Shown here one piece after another: positions 23,061 to 33,888 of a stretch of 64,000 nucleotides of DNA. The stretch comes from Plectrocnemia conspersa. Lineage: Eukaryota; Arthropoda; Insecta; Trichoptera; Polycentropodidae. Under the pieces are notes generated by a model that worked only from the letters and a program-made list of their open reading frames with translations, searched no databases and was not told the DNA's origin. The translations under genes were made by a program, and so were the position numbers. Numbering within the stretch: position 1 is the first letter of the stretch; every line of letters starts with the position of its first letter. The DNA is taken from positions 1,364,001-1,428,000 of the forward strand of contig VTFK01000014.1 in NCBI GenBank assembly GCA_009617715.1. The letters run 5' to 3'.

Positions 23061-24359
23061 TCTAATTCCACTGAAAATGTATGTTTTTTTAATTGAAGTT
23101 AAATGTTTGGTTTGTAACGAGTTAATTTGTTAAATAAACGTTTACATTTTCAAGGGTTAGGGATAATTAAATTAATTGTGTTGGTGAAATAGTAATGTTT
23201 ACGTTTAAAATAACATATGACGTTTGTGCAACTAACAATGTTTATTTTATCTATAGAGGTTTTTTATTTGAATAGTACCTATCAATGCATAATTAAATTA
23301 TTTTGTGATTCTAATCAATGGCAAATTTACATACCGACAAGTACGAAATGCGAATATTAATTTGCGCTACAAACAAAACCTGAATATTCAACAGCAATTC
23401 TGCGTAATGAAAGTATATGTGTACGTTTCAGACTGATCGATAAAGTCCGGATTGTCACGATGGAATAAGTTTTGACCTGAGCAGACTTAGTTTTTAATAT
23501 AACATTCATTTTATAAAAATATATAATTAACAAAGAAATCTGCGTATAACATATTAAAACAGCAAGAGAAAAGTTGGCTAAATATTTTCAGTAATTTTTT
23601 GGACATATATGTAAAGTGTGAATTGTTATATGAAAATGTGTGACATAAATATATATGTATGTGACGGTTCAGTGATTATTGCGCAAACGAAAATTTCAAA
23701 CAACAAAAATTCTGATCCTAGATAATCAATATACACATATATGTATATTTAAGAATACGTCAATATATATAAAAATATAATAATTGTATATGTAACAGAT
23801 ATTATTATGAATTTAATTTAAAAAAATATATATATATATATACATATATGTATTAGTAATTTACGTTGGTATGATACACTTTCTATAATAACACAAATTT
23901 TTACTAAAAAATAGAAAAAATATTAGGCAATATTAAAATTAAAAATAAAATATATTTGATAATCAAAAAATCACAAAATATAGAATTAATGCTGTGCGGA
24001 ATTTTCGTGTGTGCAATTTTTGTTTGCGCAATAATCCGGTCATCATATGTGAAAAAAAATAATAACTATTTTCGAATATGTATTTTTTTTAAATAAATTG
24101 TGCTGAAAATTAAATATATCTTTCATATGTAATAAATATAAAAATTCAGTAGTTAACGGTAAGAATAGATTTCATTCCAGTTGGTATGCTTAAAAAAACG
24201 TAGGACCTTTTTGTACATCACTTGTTGTTTATTTTCAATCTATTTTGATAACAAATAATTTCTCTGAAGTATAAAAAAAAATAAAAGTGACATTAAAAGA
24301 GAAACGATTTAGTATTTAAAATATTTAAAATCATACTAATATGGTTCAAACCATATCGA
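23061..24359. other. AT-rich intergenic with simple repeats
   Basis: TATATA and TATATG runs at 23740-23850. No gene or transposon similarity seen. Confidence 0.5.
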
Positions 24360-24566
24360 ATATTTTGATTGAGCAACAGCATGACTTTGTGTGTCGAGAT
24401 CAGAAGCAAAGAAGCTGCCATATTTTTCTAATTTTGTGACAAAAAATCTTAATACAGGCAATCAAATAGCCATCTACAATGTTTTTAAAAAAGCTTTTGC
24501 TAATGTTTGTCATGCTTTAATTTTTTTAAACAAATAGATTTGGGTTTTACCATTAATTTAAAATTA

Positions 24567-24603
24567 TTTTAGCTTACAAAAAAGTGTTTTTTGTAAGCTA
24601 AAA
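24567..24603. repeat. Perfect 17-bp inverted repeat, 3-nt spacer
   Basis: TTTTAGCTTACAAAAAA (24567-24583), GTG, then its exact complement (24587-24603). Cruciform- or hairpin-capable. It lies just upstream of foldback-family member 2. Confidence 0.9.
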
Positions 24604-24689
24604 AAAAATTTAATGAAAATAAATTACACAAAATACGAAAATATTTTTTTTAGTTTAAAAAGATCTTGATAAATTTAAACCATTGATAA

Positions 24690-24990
24690 ATTTAAACCAT
24701 TATTCAAGAAGACCTTGCTTTCGCAGTGGGATCGCTCCCACTGCGAAGGCATTTTTTTTTTGTTTTTGAAGTGGATTTTCGACTTCTGAGAAGAAATAAT
24801 TGTTTTTCCCGTTCTCCTATTGCTCAAAATTTGGTTTAGATATGTTTCATTTGACACTTAGACTATTTGGACTATAAAAAGTCTTAATATGAACGCTAGA
24901 TAACCGAGTGTTTACACTGCGACGACACGATTTTATTGCTTTTGCCGTATATTCTAAACAGAGACGTTATTTGGAGGAGGGGGTCAGGTA
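24690..24990. repeat. Foldback-family member 2 (right-arm side)
   Basis: Contains the small hairpin TTCGCAGTGGGA/TCCCACTGCGAA around 24721-24748. It continues into the right arm known from 49.4 kb: GTGGATTTTCGACTTCTGAG, AATAATTGTTTTT, GTTCTCCTATTG, AAAATTTGGTTTAGATATG. It then repeats the terminal motif CACTGCGACGACACGATTTT (about 24916-24935) followed by ATTGCTTTTG, equal to 49589-49608. The left arm is lost. Non-coding. Confidence 0.8.
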
Positions 24991-25180
24991 GGGGCGTTCC
25001 TAGAGTCGGTCATAAAACAATGTTTTCGGAATGTTTATCAGAAATAACGTCCCCCTTACCCGGCCGTCAAAAGCTGGGTGCCCATCCACAAGGGTTGGAC
25101 TCGTAGGGTCTCAGTACTGGTAACGAAAGTGGTGCACGCAATTCCTTCGTACTACATGCAGTAAGTGCAAAATTATAGCG
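24991..25180. promoter_or_regulatory. Complex GC-richer patch
   Basis: A run of balanced sequence (GGGTGCCCATCCACAAGGGT at about 25077-25096) without transposon similarity or open frame. Nature unknown. Confidence 0.2.
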
Positions 25181-25352
25181 ATTGTAAATCATTTGAAAAT
25201 AGTCCTATAAATTTAGTTTCTAACAGAATTAAACATAATATGTATGGAGGGTTTTAAGTACCTGCACAATTAATTAAGAAGACATTCTTTTAAGCAAATG
25301 AAAATATATACCAACTCGTCTTTAAGGTAAGACTTAAAAATGAAAGAGAGTG

Positions 25353-26440
25353 TTCAGGAATAAATATTTGCATTAATAAATGTTTATATTTCATGGACCA
25401 ATTATTAGAACAGAAATACTTTTTGTGTGAAAAAGATGCGCGATAGACAATGCGTTTTACACTGCGCAAGAAAATATTTTTATTATCATATTTAACAACT
25501 CTAAATTTAAATACAAGCACAAAATGCCAAAGTAAATTCTATAATAAAATATACTCAAATTATCAATTAATTTATTGTTTTTTTATTCCTGTATTTTTAT
25601 TTTTTTAAACTTAAATTGTAAAAGATTTTTTTTTAATTTTTCTTTTTAAAATTTAACAACATATTTTGTTTTATATTATTATTTTTTATCCAATTATAGC
25701 TAATAACTAATTGTAAACAAGAAAATGGTTATAAACCAATAACATATACTGTATTCATATTACTGAAATAAACGTATATCAATGAAATAAAATACCCATT
25801 TGAAAATGATCGCTGAAAGTGGCGATATAGAGTTACACTTTTAAGGTGTAAAAATATTTCACGAATGGGTTCAAGAAACGATTTGCATTAATAAATGTTT
25901 CATCTGCCAGATGGACCAATTATTAGAACAGAAAATTTTGTTATTGTGAAAATATTTAACAATAAATTTAAATACAACAAAATGCCAAAGTAAATTCTAC
26001 AATAAAATATTCTCTAATTATCAATTAATTTATTGTTTTTTTATTCCTGTATTTTTTTTTTTTTTTACCTTAAATTGTAAAGGATTTTTTTTAATTTTTT
26101 TCTTAAAATTTAACAACATATTTTGTTTTATATTCTTATTTTTTATCTAATTTTAGCTAATAACTAATTATAAACATGAAAATTATTATAAACCACTAAC
26201 ATATACTGTAATCATATTACTGAAATAAGCGTATATCAATGAAATAAAATACCCATTTGAAAATGATCGCTGAAAGTGGCGATATAGATTTGACGAGTTG
26301 ATTCAAGAAACGATGCAATTGCCCCACCAACATCCTCATCTGCCAGAGCTGTCTCAAATGAGTAATATAAAATATTCAACACTGTTTTACATGCGCGGAC
26401 AGCGGATAGTTCAGCATAATCATATAATTTCATCACGACA
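25353..26440 (+). repeat. Tandem duplication carrying two jockey-type 3' ends
   Basis: Units 25353-25868 and 25869-26300 share, in order, CATTAATAAATGTTT, GGACCAATTATTAGAACAGA, AAATTTAAATAC, AAAATGCCAAAGTAAATTCT, TTATTGTTTTTTTATTCCTG, TTTAACAACATATTTTGTTT, GCTAATAACTAATT, TATCAATGAAATAAAATACC and GATCGCTGAAAGTGGCGATA. A third, partial unit begins at 26301. Each full unit contains a FKYKHKMPK-stop or FKYNKMPK-stop coding remnant and a 3' UTR like that of the 20.3-21.1 kb jockey element, so each holds a decayed jockey 3' end on the plus strand. The partial third unit (GCAATTGCCCCACCAACATC, then CATCTGCCAGAGCTGTCTC) matches 33630-33680. Confidence 0.75.
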
Positions 26441-27179
26441 GATCACAGCCGACAATAATTCAACTTGATTTTCAAGACAGCTATATTCCGTAAATAATAT
26501 ATGCTTACAAAAAACAGCTTTTCCGGCATCTATTTTAGCTGTAAAGTTACACCTATTCGGCCTCGATATTTATTTTACATTATTTTACATTTTTCTTAAT
26601 ATATTCTTAATAAATAATTTTTGGGAAGAAAAACTATATATAGGCTTATATTGAGGTGTTTCTCGCTCATATATCTAGTCAGAAACAGACGTTTCATAAT
26701 TATTTTTAGATGTGTAGACGAATTAACATTTTTTTTATTAAAAAACAACATAATTTAGTAGGTGAGAATACTTTTTTTTTGAGTGCATTAATCATAGAAT
26801 TTCTGCACAATAAAATAGTCCTAGAGAACATTGATAATATCGATCTTCATAAAGTCCCAATTAGCTAGTATTATTTTATGGTCACCGAGAGTTTTATCAG
26901 AAGACCTCAAACCTTCATAGAAATATTCTGCGTTAAGCTTTGAACATGGAAGCTAAGAAAAATCCGACAAGTTGCATCAAAGTCTTCAGACCCTTCTCGA
27001 ACCCATCACGCGAAATAAAAATACATTTTCATATCCTAATAGGAACAATATAATGATTTTTTAAAATATTATTATGCTGGTTAACGAATTAAGCAGTCAA
27101 TAATGATTTAATTTAAATATAATATTTATTTCCATAACAAACTAACGTGGGTATGATATATTATTAACCATTAAATTTA
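26441..27179. other. AT-rich intergenic
   Basis: A weak similarity links CTTCAGACCCTTCTCGAAC (about 26985) with CCTTCAGACCCTCTTCAAAAC (about 50190), perhaps another diverged repeat. Otherwise nothing. Confidence 0.4.
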
Positions 27180-27740
27180 ACTATAGCGAGAAGCCGTCGC
27201 ATTAGATTGGCGATGGTGTCTATTATGACCATTTTTCGATGCTAGATAACAGTCTTCATCTTACATCCAGTTCCGCCCACTAACAAAACGTCGATGTATG
27301 AAAATATCAGAGCGGTCGTTAAGCGATCCATTTTCCCATAAATAATTCAAACAATTAATTCCAAGGCCGAAAGAAACCGACAATGGTACTCGCGGAGATC
27401 TCTACGGATCAGCGACAAAGGTGAGCCGAAAAAGAGAACAATAAAAAAATAACAGATACATAACATGACATGTAAATAAAGAGTCCGATGGTGAAAAAAA
27501 TCGCACACGCGCGCTAACAAACTCGTATCAGTCCATTCTTGGAACGATGGTAGCTTTTGACGGCCTCAAGGTTGTCTGCTTGGAGATCAAATGTTTTCAT
27601 TGCGCTTGGATAGGCCAATTTGTCGATCGATATCGACTTTTGGGATGTTGAACGATGTGTCATGTTAAAAATGGGCGTGAGAAAAAATATCAAAGTAATG
27701 GTAGTTTGCGATAACGCGCAACCACGTGGAGAAATAATAT
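27180..27740. promoter_or_regulatory. Long complex island, candidate conserved non-coding element
   Basis: Over 500 bp of balanced, non-repetitive sequence, including GGCGATGGTGTC, CCAGTTCCGCCCACTAAC (about 27270) and the near-palindrome TCGATCGATATCGA (about 27624-27637). No frame stays open for more than about 50 codons. Among the best conserved-element candidates by length. Confidence 0.3.
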
Positions 27741-28259
27741 CCTTACAAAAATCGAAATAATATCAACGTAAAACACAAGGGTAAATAATTAGAATTTATA
27801 ATAAATACTTATTTTTAGCTATGAGTAATGTTTGTCATTGACATTAAACATTAAAAAAAACGCTACTCAAACATATCATTATGTTTTTTAAGAGTATATT
27901 AATTATTATACTTAACATTCGAGGCTGTCAAATTATCAACCGCATAATTTACCTGTAGCAAACGCATAATCGACATTAGCACGATCATATTTTTTATGAA
28001 CCTAATATATTATCATGTTAACTACATAAATAATACATAATATTATAATAAATATATCAAGCTTCCTCAAGTCACTCAGTACTATTTTTTTTAATTTATT
28101 AAAATATTTTTTTTCAACCATATACATATATTTAAAATAAAGAAAAAATGATAATGTCGGTTTTAAAAGTACTGCATAATTTTATATCTAAATCAGGTAT
28201 TTGTAATCAAGTTTAATTCTAGCAAAAGAATAATAATAACTTCGCGTCATTTGCATCCG
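27741..28259. other. AT-rich intergenic
   Basis: Nothing recognised. Confidence 0.5.
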
Positions 28260-28450
28260 TAAAAAATAATAAGCTTATTAGGTTCGTCAGGATATTGATA
28301 ATAGCAATCTCCACCCGAGTCGCGGCTGGAGATTACCGATTCCCAGACTTTCAGTCTGGTGGTTAATACTGATTGACTTACTCAGTTGGTACAGATTTAC
28401 CCCTTTGTAGCGCATTGGGCTTACGCCTGTCAATAAAAAAAATAAAGTAA
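28260..28450 (+). repeat. SINE-like segment ending in A-rich tail
   Basis: A 150-bp mixed-composition block ends with GGGCTTACGCCTGTC followed by an AATAAAAAAAATAAAG tail, the look of a short retroposon 3' end. The hairpin CCCAGACTTTCAGTCTGG (about 28346-28363) lies in its middle, and TCTGGTGGTTAATACT (about 28357-28372) recurs exactly at about 55696-55711. No tRNA-like head is visible. Family unnamed. Confidence 0.35.
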
Positions 28451-28959
28451 AAGAGCAAAATTTTCAGTGACTTCAAAATCATGGAATCTTGCATCTCAGA
28501 ACATATTTCATGAACAGTGAAAGAAGTTCCATATGTAGGTCAAGCTCAAGAAGTAAGAATAAAAATATTTGAATATCGCTGCAACTAAATAATAATAAAA
28601 TCCAATGAAACAGAATAACTATTGGAAGATTCAACACGCTGGCAAAAAATATTTAGTAAGATCATTACAAAAAATCTAAACTAATAACATTTATTAAATT
28701 TTAATGTTATTATAGATAACACAAATAATTAATGATTAGTGTGTATTTTTAATAACATCTACTTAACAATTCAATAAATATTTTTGATTTTAAAAATAAC
28801 TATAGCGACATAGGAAGTTGTATAATTTTGTAAATGAAGATGTCTTGATACCATTTAGTCTGATTTTTCACAATATTATTCAAGGGTTTCAGAGTCATTG
28901 ATTACTTTGAATACAAACTAAAACGCTCAATTAATTGTCTCATCTGTTAAATTTATTCA
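28451..28959. other. AT-rich intergenic with weak repeat at 28515-28565
   Basis: GTTCCATATGTAGGTCAAG and AAGAAGTAAGAATAA resemble the tail of foldback-family member 1 (17026-17065). Otherwise nothing. Confidence 0.35.
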
Positions 28960-29480
28960 CCGCTCAGCTTGCAAAGGCTTCAACCAGTGTTTGTTAAACT
29001 GACTGGCTTTGCGGTGGCACCCGGCTGCAAAAGCTCTTTGATGAAGTGCTCCAGTCACTGAAGACGAAAAGCCGACGGAATAACCCGTCACTCGTATGCT
29101 AAATAATGAGATAATACAGAGTACTAAGAGCTAACCGATGCAATGGGATGTTCACTCTCGTTTTCCTTCGCCATTGTTCGATCGGACGTGAAAGTCAAAG
29201 AATTTTCGGCAAAACAATGGCGCGCGGTTTTGATTTTGACCCCGCAGCTCATTATGTAAGAGTGGAAATACATAATTAGAAAGCACATTATGTATGGCAA
29301 TAAAGGTCGTTCGTGCAAATTGATAACAAATCGAGCGCTATTGTTGGCCGTTGCATAATTATACGTTTGCCTCGTTTATCGCCAATAGAGAGTGAGGATG
29401 ATGGAAAAAATTGAATTGAAAACCCACATGATGATGCCACTTACGGGTCGATAATGTTAATCATATGTGTGAAAGTGTTA
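28960..29480. promoter_or_regulatory. Complex island with Sox and homeodomain motifs
   Basis: Balanced sequence over 500 bp. CCATTGTTC (29171-29179) and AACAATGG (29213-29220) are perfect, oppositely oriented Sox/HMG cores. CTATTGTTGG (29338-29347) is a near match. ATAATTAG (about 29272) and GGCAATAAAGG (about 29297) are homeodomain/posterior-Hox-like. The only longer open frame (29124-29318 minus) lacks family similarity. An enhancer bound by Sox plus homeodomain factors is plausible; this is inference from motifs. Confidence 0.35.
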
Positions 29481-29689
29481 CGAGCGGTGATTATGTATAT
29501 AAATATGTAATTGTTAAATTACAAAAAAAGGCGATGTCTAATTTTAGTATCTAATTTTAAGCAACGATTCCCAAAATCATGGGACGCATAATGCGATTTT
29601 ATTAGAGAAATTTAAGCATGTTTAACAATTATATAATAAGCAATACAACATTTAGTAGATGTGCTATTTTAAACTTTCAGTTTTTTAGT

Positions 29690-29910
29690 TGAAAGTTACA
29701 AGTTAGGCTGAACAACGACGTGCTGACTACCGATAACGTGCTACTGCAATACGTTGTATATTGCCAACGGGGTCCGGTAAATTCACCACTCCTCATCGAC
29801 AATTAATCGCTGACAGTTTACCGCCGCGTCAATGATTATATGAACAATTTATAACTTGCGTCTTACTGGTTGCGAAGTCACACTCCAAAGAGTTAGATAC
29901 CCGAAATATA
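29690..29910. promoter_or_regulatory. Complex island with homeodomain/Meis-like sites
   Basis: Includes GACAATTAATCGCTGACAG (about 29798-29816: ATTAAT core plus TGACAG, the Homothorax/Meis site) and GTCAATGATTATATG (about 29827-29841, Hox/Exd-like TGATTAT). Non-coding in all frames. Candidate conserved element. Confidence 0.3.
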
Positions 29911-30065
29911 TATTGTTGCTTTATTGATAAAATAATATTTTTTTAGCAACTTTTTTGCAAAGCAATGAGTCGTCGCCTTTTAGGGGCACGTCAATTTTTT
30001 TTTTATGAAATTTATTAATCATAATTATTAGACAAATGTTTTAGACTTTAGGGCAAAACTGGCTA

Positions 30066-31332
30066 GGTGAATATTTATTTATTTATTTTATTTATTAATT
30101 TATTAAAATTATAACCATCGTGACCTGACAGGCAAACCCAATGCGTCACGATAGTCAAAAGTACTAATACATCATAATACATACAAATATAAACAAGACA
30201 AAACAACAGAAACAAATCACCTCAACAGGTGTGCATTGTCCCATACGAACTGAACCAAAACTCCATATGTGCAAGAGAAAATGTCAATATTTCTATGGAC
30301 AGAATTGAGCAGATAAATAGCCTTGGCCAGAGAAGAGTTGGCAAGTGCTTCAGTTCTAGACTTAACAGGCAAGAATAGTGGACGCGACCGAGAACTATAA
30401 CCACCTTCAGGAGCCCGCATTTGAAGCTGCTCGAGCACTGAAGGATTGTCTACGATGCCCTTGAGCAATTTCCAGAAGTGTTTAATTACATAAACACTTC
30501 TGCGAGTCGACAAAGAAACGTATCCCAGGGCTCCCAAAATAAAAGCACTGGGAAACAAGAACGGATAATACCCGTATTCCTTCAAGTATAAATATCGAAG
30601 AAATTTACGTTGTAATTTTTTCCAGCTTCAATTCATTACATTGATTCATTACGCCTGGGATCCAAATGATGGAGCTAGTTTCTAGTATGCTGCGGACTAG
30701 AGTATCATAAAGAGTGCGCAATACTAAAGTATTCCTGAAGTAACGCGCATTTCTCAAGATAAACCCGAGCATTTTTAAGGATTTGCTATGAGTCTCTGCA
30801 ATGTGCTGGCTAAATTTCCAACGTTCTTCGAAAGTCACTCCTAAATCCTTAGTTGAAGAAAACCTTTCCAGAAAATATCCGCCTAGATGGTATGAATATT
30901 TTGCCGGCGTTAATGACCTTGAAAATGAAATTGTGAGACATTTCTTTACACTGAAAGGCAATTGGTTATAGCAAGCCCATTTCCATATAGAGTTGAGATC
31001 CTCCTGTAGGTCGAGGGAATCAGAAATCGAATGCATTTTCTTGTAAATTTTCAAGTCATCTGCATATAATAAAAAATTTGAATGCTCTATTGCTGTTTCT
31101 ATGTCATTAATGAACAATAAAAACAACAATGGACCCAAATTGGATCCTTGAGGTACTCCAGTAGGGGTCTTATATCGTTCTGAAAAGGAGTTATTATACT
31201 TGACGAATTGATATCTATTGTTTAAGTAATTTGAGAATAGATTTATGAGATCTTCAGAAAACCCGAAATTAGATAACTTTTTTACAAGTAAAACATGGTT
31301 AACTTTATCAAATGCTTTTTCAAAATCTAATA
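30066..31332 (-). mobile_element. Non-LTR retrotransposon (jockey/CR1 group), 5'-truncated copy 2
   Basis: Nearly identical by eye to 530-1745 on the same strand. The 3' end is a TTTATTTATTTA-type (TAAA/AAATA on the coding strand) microsatellite tail at 30070-30110. The 3' UTR keeps CGTGACCTGACAGGC, which copy 1 has lost. Homology to copy 1 stops near 31330 on the 5' side, in the codons before RT motif A, so this copy is shorter. No target duplication could be resolved in the A/T flanks. The two copies carry different inactivating changes. Their closeness, against the heavy decay of other elements here, marks this as the youngest family in the window. Confidence 0.9.
30217..30585 (-). pseudogene. 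C-terminal piece of RT protein, copy 2
   Basis: A 122-residue frame continues the RT protein after a frame break near 30600-30620, where copy 2 reads GTAATTTTTTCC and copy 1 GTTTTTTTTCC. It contains YGYYPFLFPSAFILGALGY and SLSTRRSVYVIKHFWKLLKG, the region after the RT thumb in this element type, and ends at a natural stop before the 3' UTR. The apparent start Met is internal to the protein. No zinc knuckle is evident. Confidence 0.75.
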
Positions 31333-31387
31333 ATAAAATCAATCCAATCAAAAGAAATCGAAACATCAGCGGTTGATAGTACAGCAA
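30605..31387 (-). pseudogene. Reverse transcriptase palm/thumb fragment, copy 2
   Basis: A 260-residue frame. From residue 20, LDFEKAFDKVNHVLLVKKL holds motif A with its catalytic Asp at 21. TGVPQGSNLGPLLFLLFI (about 76-93) is motif B, and YADD (108-111) is motif C with both catalytic Asp residues. KDLGVTFEERWKFSQHI and LGFILRNARYF follow as thumb. It stops early at a frame break (LEKITT then stop) where copy 1 reads on into KKQRKFLRYL. The first ~18 residues (31330-31387) lie outside the homology and are not element protein. The RT is the polymerase of target-primed reverse transcription; this copy lacks the fingers, endonuclease and ORF1. Confidence 0.9.
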
Positions 31388-32004
31388 TTAACAACATTTT
31401 TCAACCTGAAATTCTGTGTATTATTGCAAAAAATAAAAACGCTACGGACTATGTAAATAAATTAGATAACACAGTAATCATAGAGCTTCCAAAAAATATC
31501 ATCCATTATCTTACGAATATTTTTACGGGTGTTTGTTATTTTGATATTTCCACACCATTTGGAAAACCGAAATGATTCACAGATTAAGAAACTAGGAGGA
31601 AAAGCTACAATTCCGATAAATTATCACCGTTTTAGTTTATTGCTGTCAACAATTAAATATTTAAAAAAAATATATTATTGTGCTTAAAATAATCTCTGAG
31701 GAATAAAATCGTGAACGAATAAATACGTTTTTTTCATTCCTAATATTTTATGTAAATTGAATATGGTTGCAATAGTTACGAACTAGTTATTTGTTATTTA
31801 ATAATATATATGTTTAAACGCTTCTATAATTTTTTGTATAAACGATTTATAAAAAATACGCGTTTATAATAAAATATAATTTGCACTCACCAAATTTTTC
31901 GGCGTCCATTTTCTGCATACAACTGTCACGGACACATTTATTTAAATAACTACACTTATACACCACACTATTGCCTTATTTATATTTATTTTTATTAAGT
32001 ACAC
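31333..32004. other. Spacer between RT copy and piggyBac relic; unrecognised open frame
   Basis: A plus-strand frame at 31312-31575 (87 residues) overlaps the RT end and contains IIELPKNIIHYLTNIFTGV. I recognise no family; the composition is fairly normal, so it may be part of another decayed element. No piggyBac 3' end was found here. Confidence 0.3.
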
Positions 32005-33545
32005 GTTTTTATCTATTTTAATATATTTTGATACGTATAAAAACACTCGTCGATATGAAGAGAAATATCACAACTTCTGCACATGTATGTTGTATCTCTA
32101 TTCCACGTGCAGAACAAACACGACACTTTCTTCTCACATATTTCTGCCCACTTTTTATTTTTATTGGCTGATGATTTTTCAGCTTTTCCGAAAGCCTTTC
32201 TGATGGATCGACAGCACGGCACGGCAAATCAATCCTTACTCAAAGCCTCACTCAAAAGAAAATCTTTGAATTTAATTTTTCCGTTACGATACAAATTTTG
32301 ATAAACACGGAACGAATTTAACAATACGCATTAAACTAAATAAATAACTACGTTTTTTGTTTATTCCATTGTTTTTCATAATATTAGGTAACTAGGTAAC
32401 ATAATATTAGGTATCGATCGACGCGATCAACAACTTTCATATATATATTACAGTCCATTATTCATTGAAGCTTATATATTTTAAGGTCAGTCGTTCTTGT
32501 TTTTTCCCTGTATCTATCATCTGGCTGTTATGAAAAGTAGATACAATTCTGAAATCTCTTTTCTTATTTATTTTCCAAATTTGGATAAGCGTTTTACTTT
32601 TTCTGCACTGTTTCATATATAGGGGCCTTAATTGTATATTTTTGAGATTCTGGCAGACCCCTATTTTTCCGGATTGTTCCACAAAGTCCAGTTTTCAATA
32701 AAAATATTTTTTTGCGAGTAAAACGCTATTATAAAAATTGTCAGCATAAACATGGTGCCACTACATTCATCATAGTGTTTACTAATCTTTCTGCATTTAC
32801 TGTTTATAATTTTAAATAACAAATATAACCGGAATCTGATTCGTAAACCGTTCTATTGAATATTTCATATTCGGTTAAGGACTGAATACCCGAAAAAAAA
32901 ATCTATCTAACCATGGAATCATTCTCTCATTCAGAGAACGATTTTGCTTTAGCTTGTAATTTTAATTTGTCTAAACAGTAATTGGTTTCATTTTCACCAG
33001 CATATCTGTACTATTTGACATTGTTGCATTATTAACAAGATGCAAAAAATCAAATTAGTCTAAATCTATTTCTTGTCATTGTTTTTTGAAATATCGGCGA
33101 CTCGTTTAGGGGGTTCGTTGCTCAATTATCATTTAAACACCCCTTATGAACTCTTAAGCAATTATAATAAGTAAACTAAAGTACATTTTCAGTTTACATC
33201 GTTCCATTGTGCAGTTTTTTTTCTATATTTTTGTATTTGTAAGATGTTTGCCGATGATATAAATTTGTTTCCGAAACTATTATTTCGACAAAATCATCGC
33301 CAATAAATAAATAAATTGGCCACTTCTTCGATATATAAGAATCTTGAAATCTTGATTATCCCTCGTTGGATCAAATTCACTCCAGTCCACTGGGATAATA
33401 TCACTATCACAATCACTGGATGAAAGTAAATTCATCACACGCAGTCTATGTTCACGTACACTTAAATTTTAATCACTTTTGCTCATCACTATGTTCACAA
33501 TCAATGGAGGCGTTGGATAACGCGTTTTCAAAATGTTTCAAAAAT
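32005..33545 (-). pseudogene. piggyBac transposase relic 1, nearly full length but frame-broken
   Basis: Minus strand, N to C. An acidic N-terminus (NALSNASIDCEHSDEQ, about 33515-33470) and SDCDSDIIPVDWSEFDPTRD (about 33420-33355). FVEIIVSETNLY (about 33290). LNESPIFQKTMTRNRFRLI-like blocks (about 33115-33055). LNERMIPWLDR (about 32940-32910), where family members have the DE-S-M motif. LVNTMMNV, then LCLLTIFI..S (about 32790-32720, matching D-N-F-Y-x-S). KRDFRIVSTFHNSQMIDT (about 32565-32510). At the C-terminus a Cys-rich finger in two frames, RKCRVCSARG then TTYMCRSCDISLHIDECFY (32150-32030). This is the order of DDE_Tnp_1_7 followed by the C-terminal zinc-binding domain. Many stops and frame shifts make it dead. 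Family proteins are about 500-650 residues; about 500 codons of length are traceable. Inverted repeats were not located. Confidence 0.85.
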
Positions 33546-33589
33546 ACAAAAAAACAAAAATATTTTTTCTACATAAAATAAAAATTCAG

Positions 33590-33835
33590 GTTTGAGGAAG
33601 TTTATGCGTTTTTTTAACATGCAATGCAATTGATCCGCCAACATACTCATCTGCGATTCGCCAGAGCTGTCTCGAACCAACAATAGAAAATATGTGAGAC
33701 TTGATCACAGAGGGAAAGTCGGACAGACGGAGAAAGATGATTCAGAGACTCTACCAGAGACCTCAAGGAGTCACAGCAAGAGACACACCAGGCAAAGTTC
33801 GGCAAAATAAACCTCGGGCGGTAAGCTGTTTATTT
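33590..33835. repeat. Dispersed repeat partner of 26300-26370 plus unexplained GC-richer tail
   Basis: GCAATTGATCCGCCAACATA, then CTCATCTGC and CGCCAGAGCTGTCTCGAAC, match 26309-26355 with a 6-bp difference. The following 150 bp (33690-33830) is purine-rich, complex and non-coding. Its origin is unknown; it could be a retroelement leader. Confidence 0.5.
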
Positions 33836-33888
33836 TTAACAAACTAGTATAAACTAGTATTTTTTAAGAAGCTATCTTTACCTTCATT

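Noticed and set aside
31312..31575. 87-residue plus-strand frame as a host gene
   Set aside because: It overlaps the truncated end of an RT copy and has no recognised domain. More likely part of another decayed element or chance.
32083..32301. Plus-strand open frame of 72 residues
   Set aside because: It is the antisense shadow of the piggyBac C-terminal finger region.
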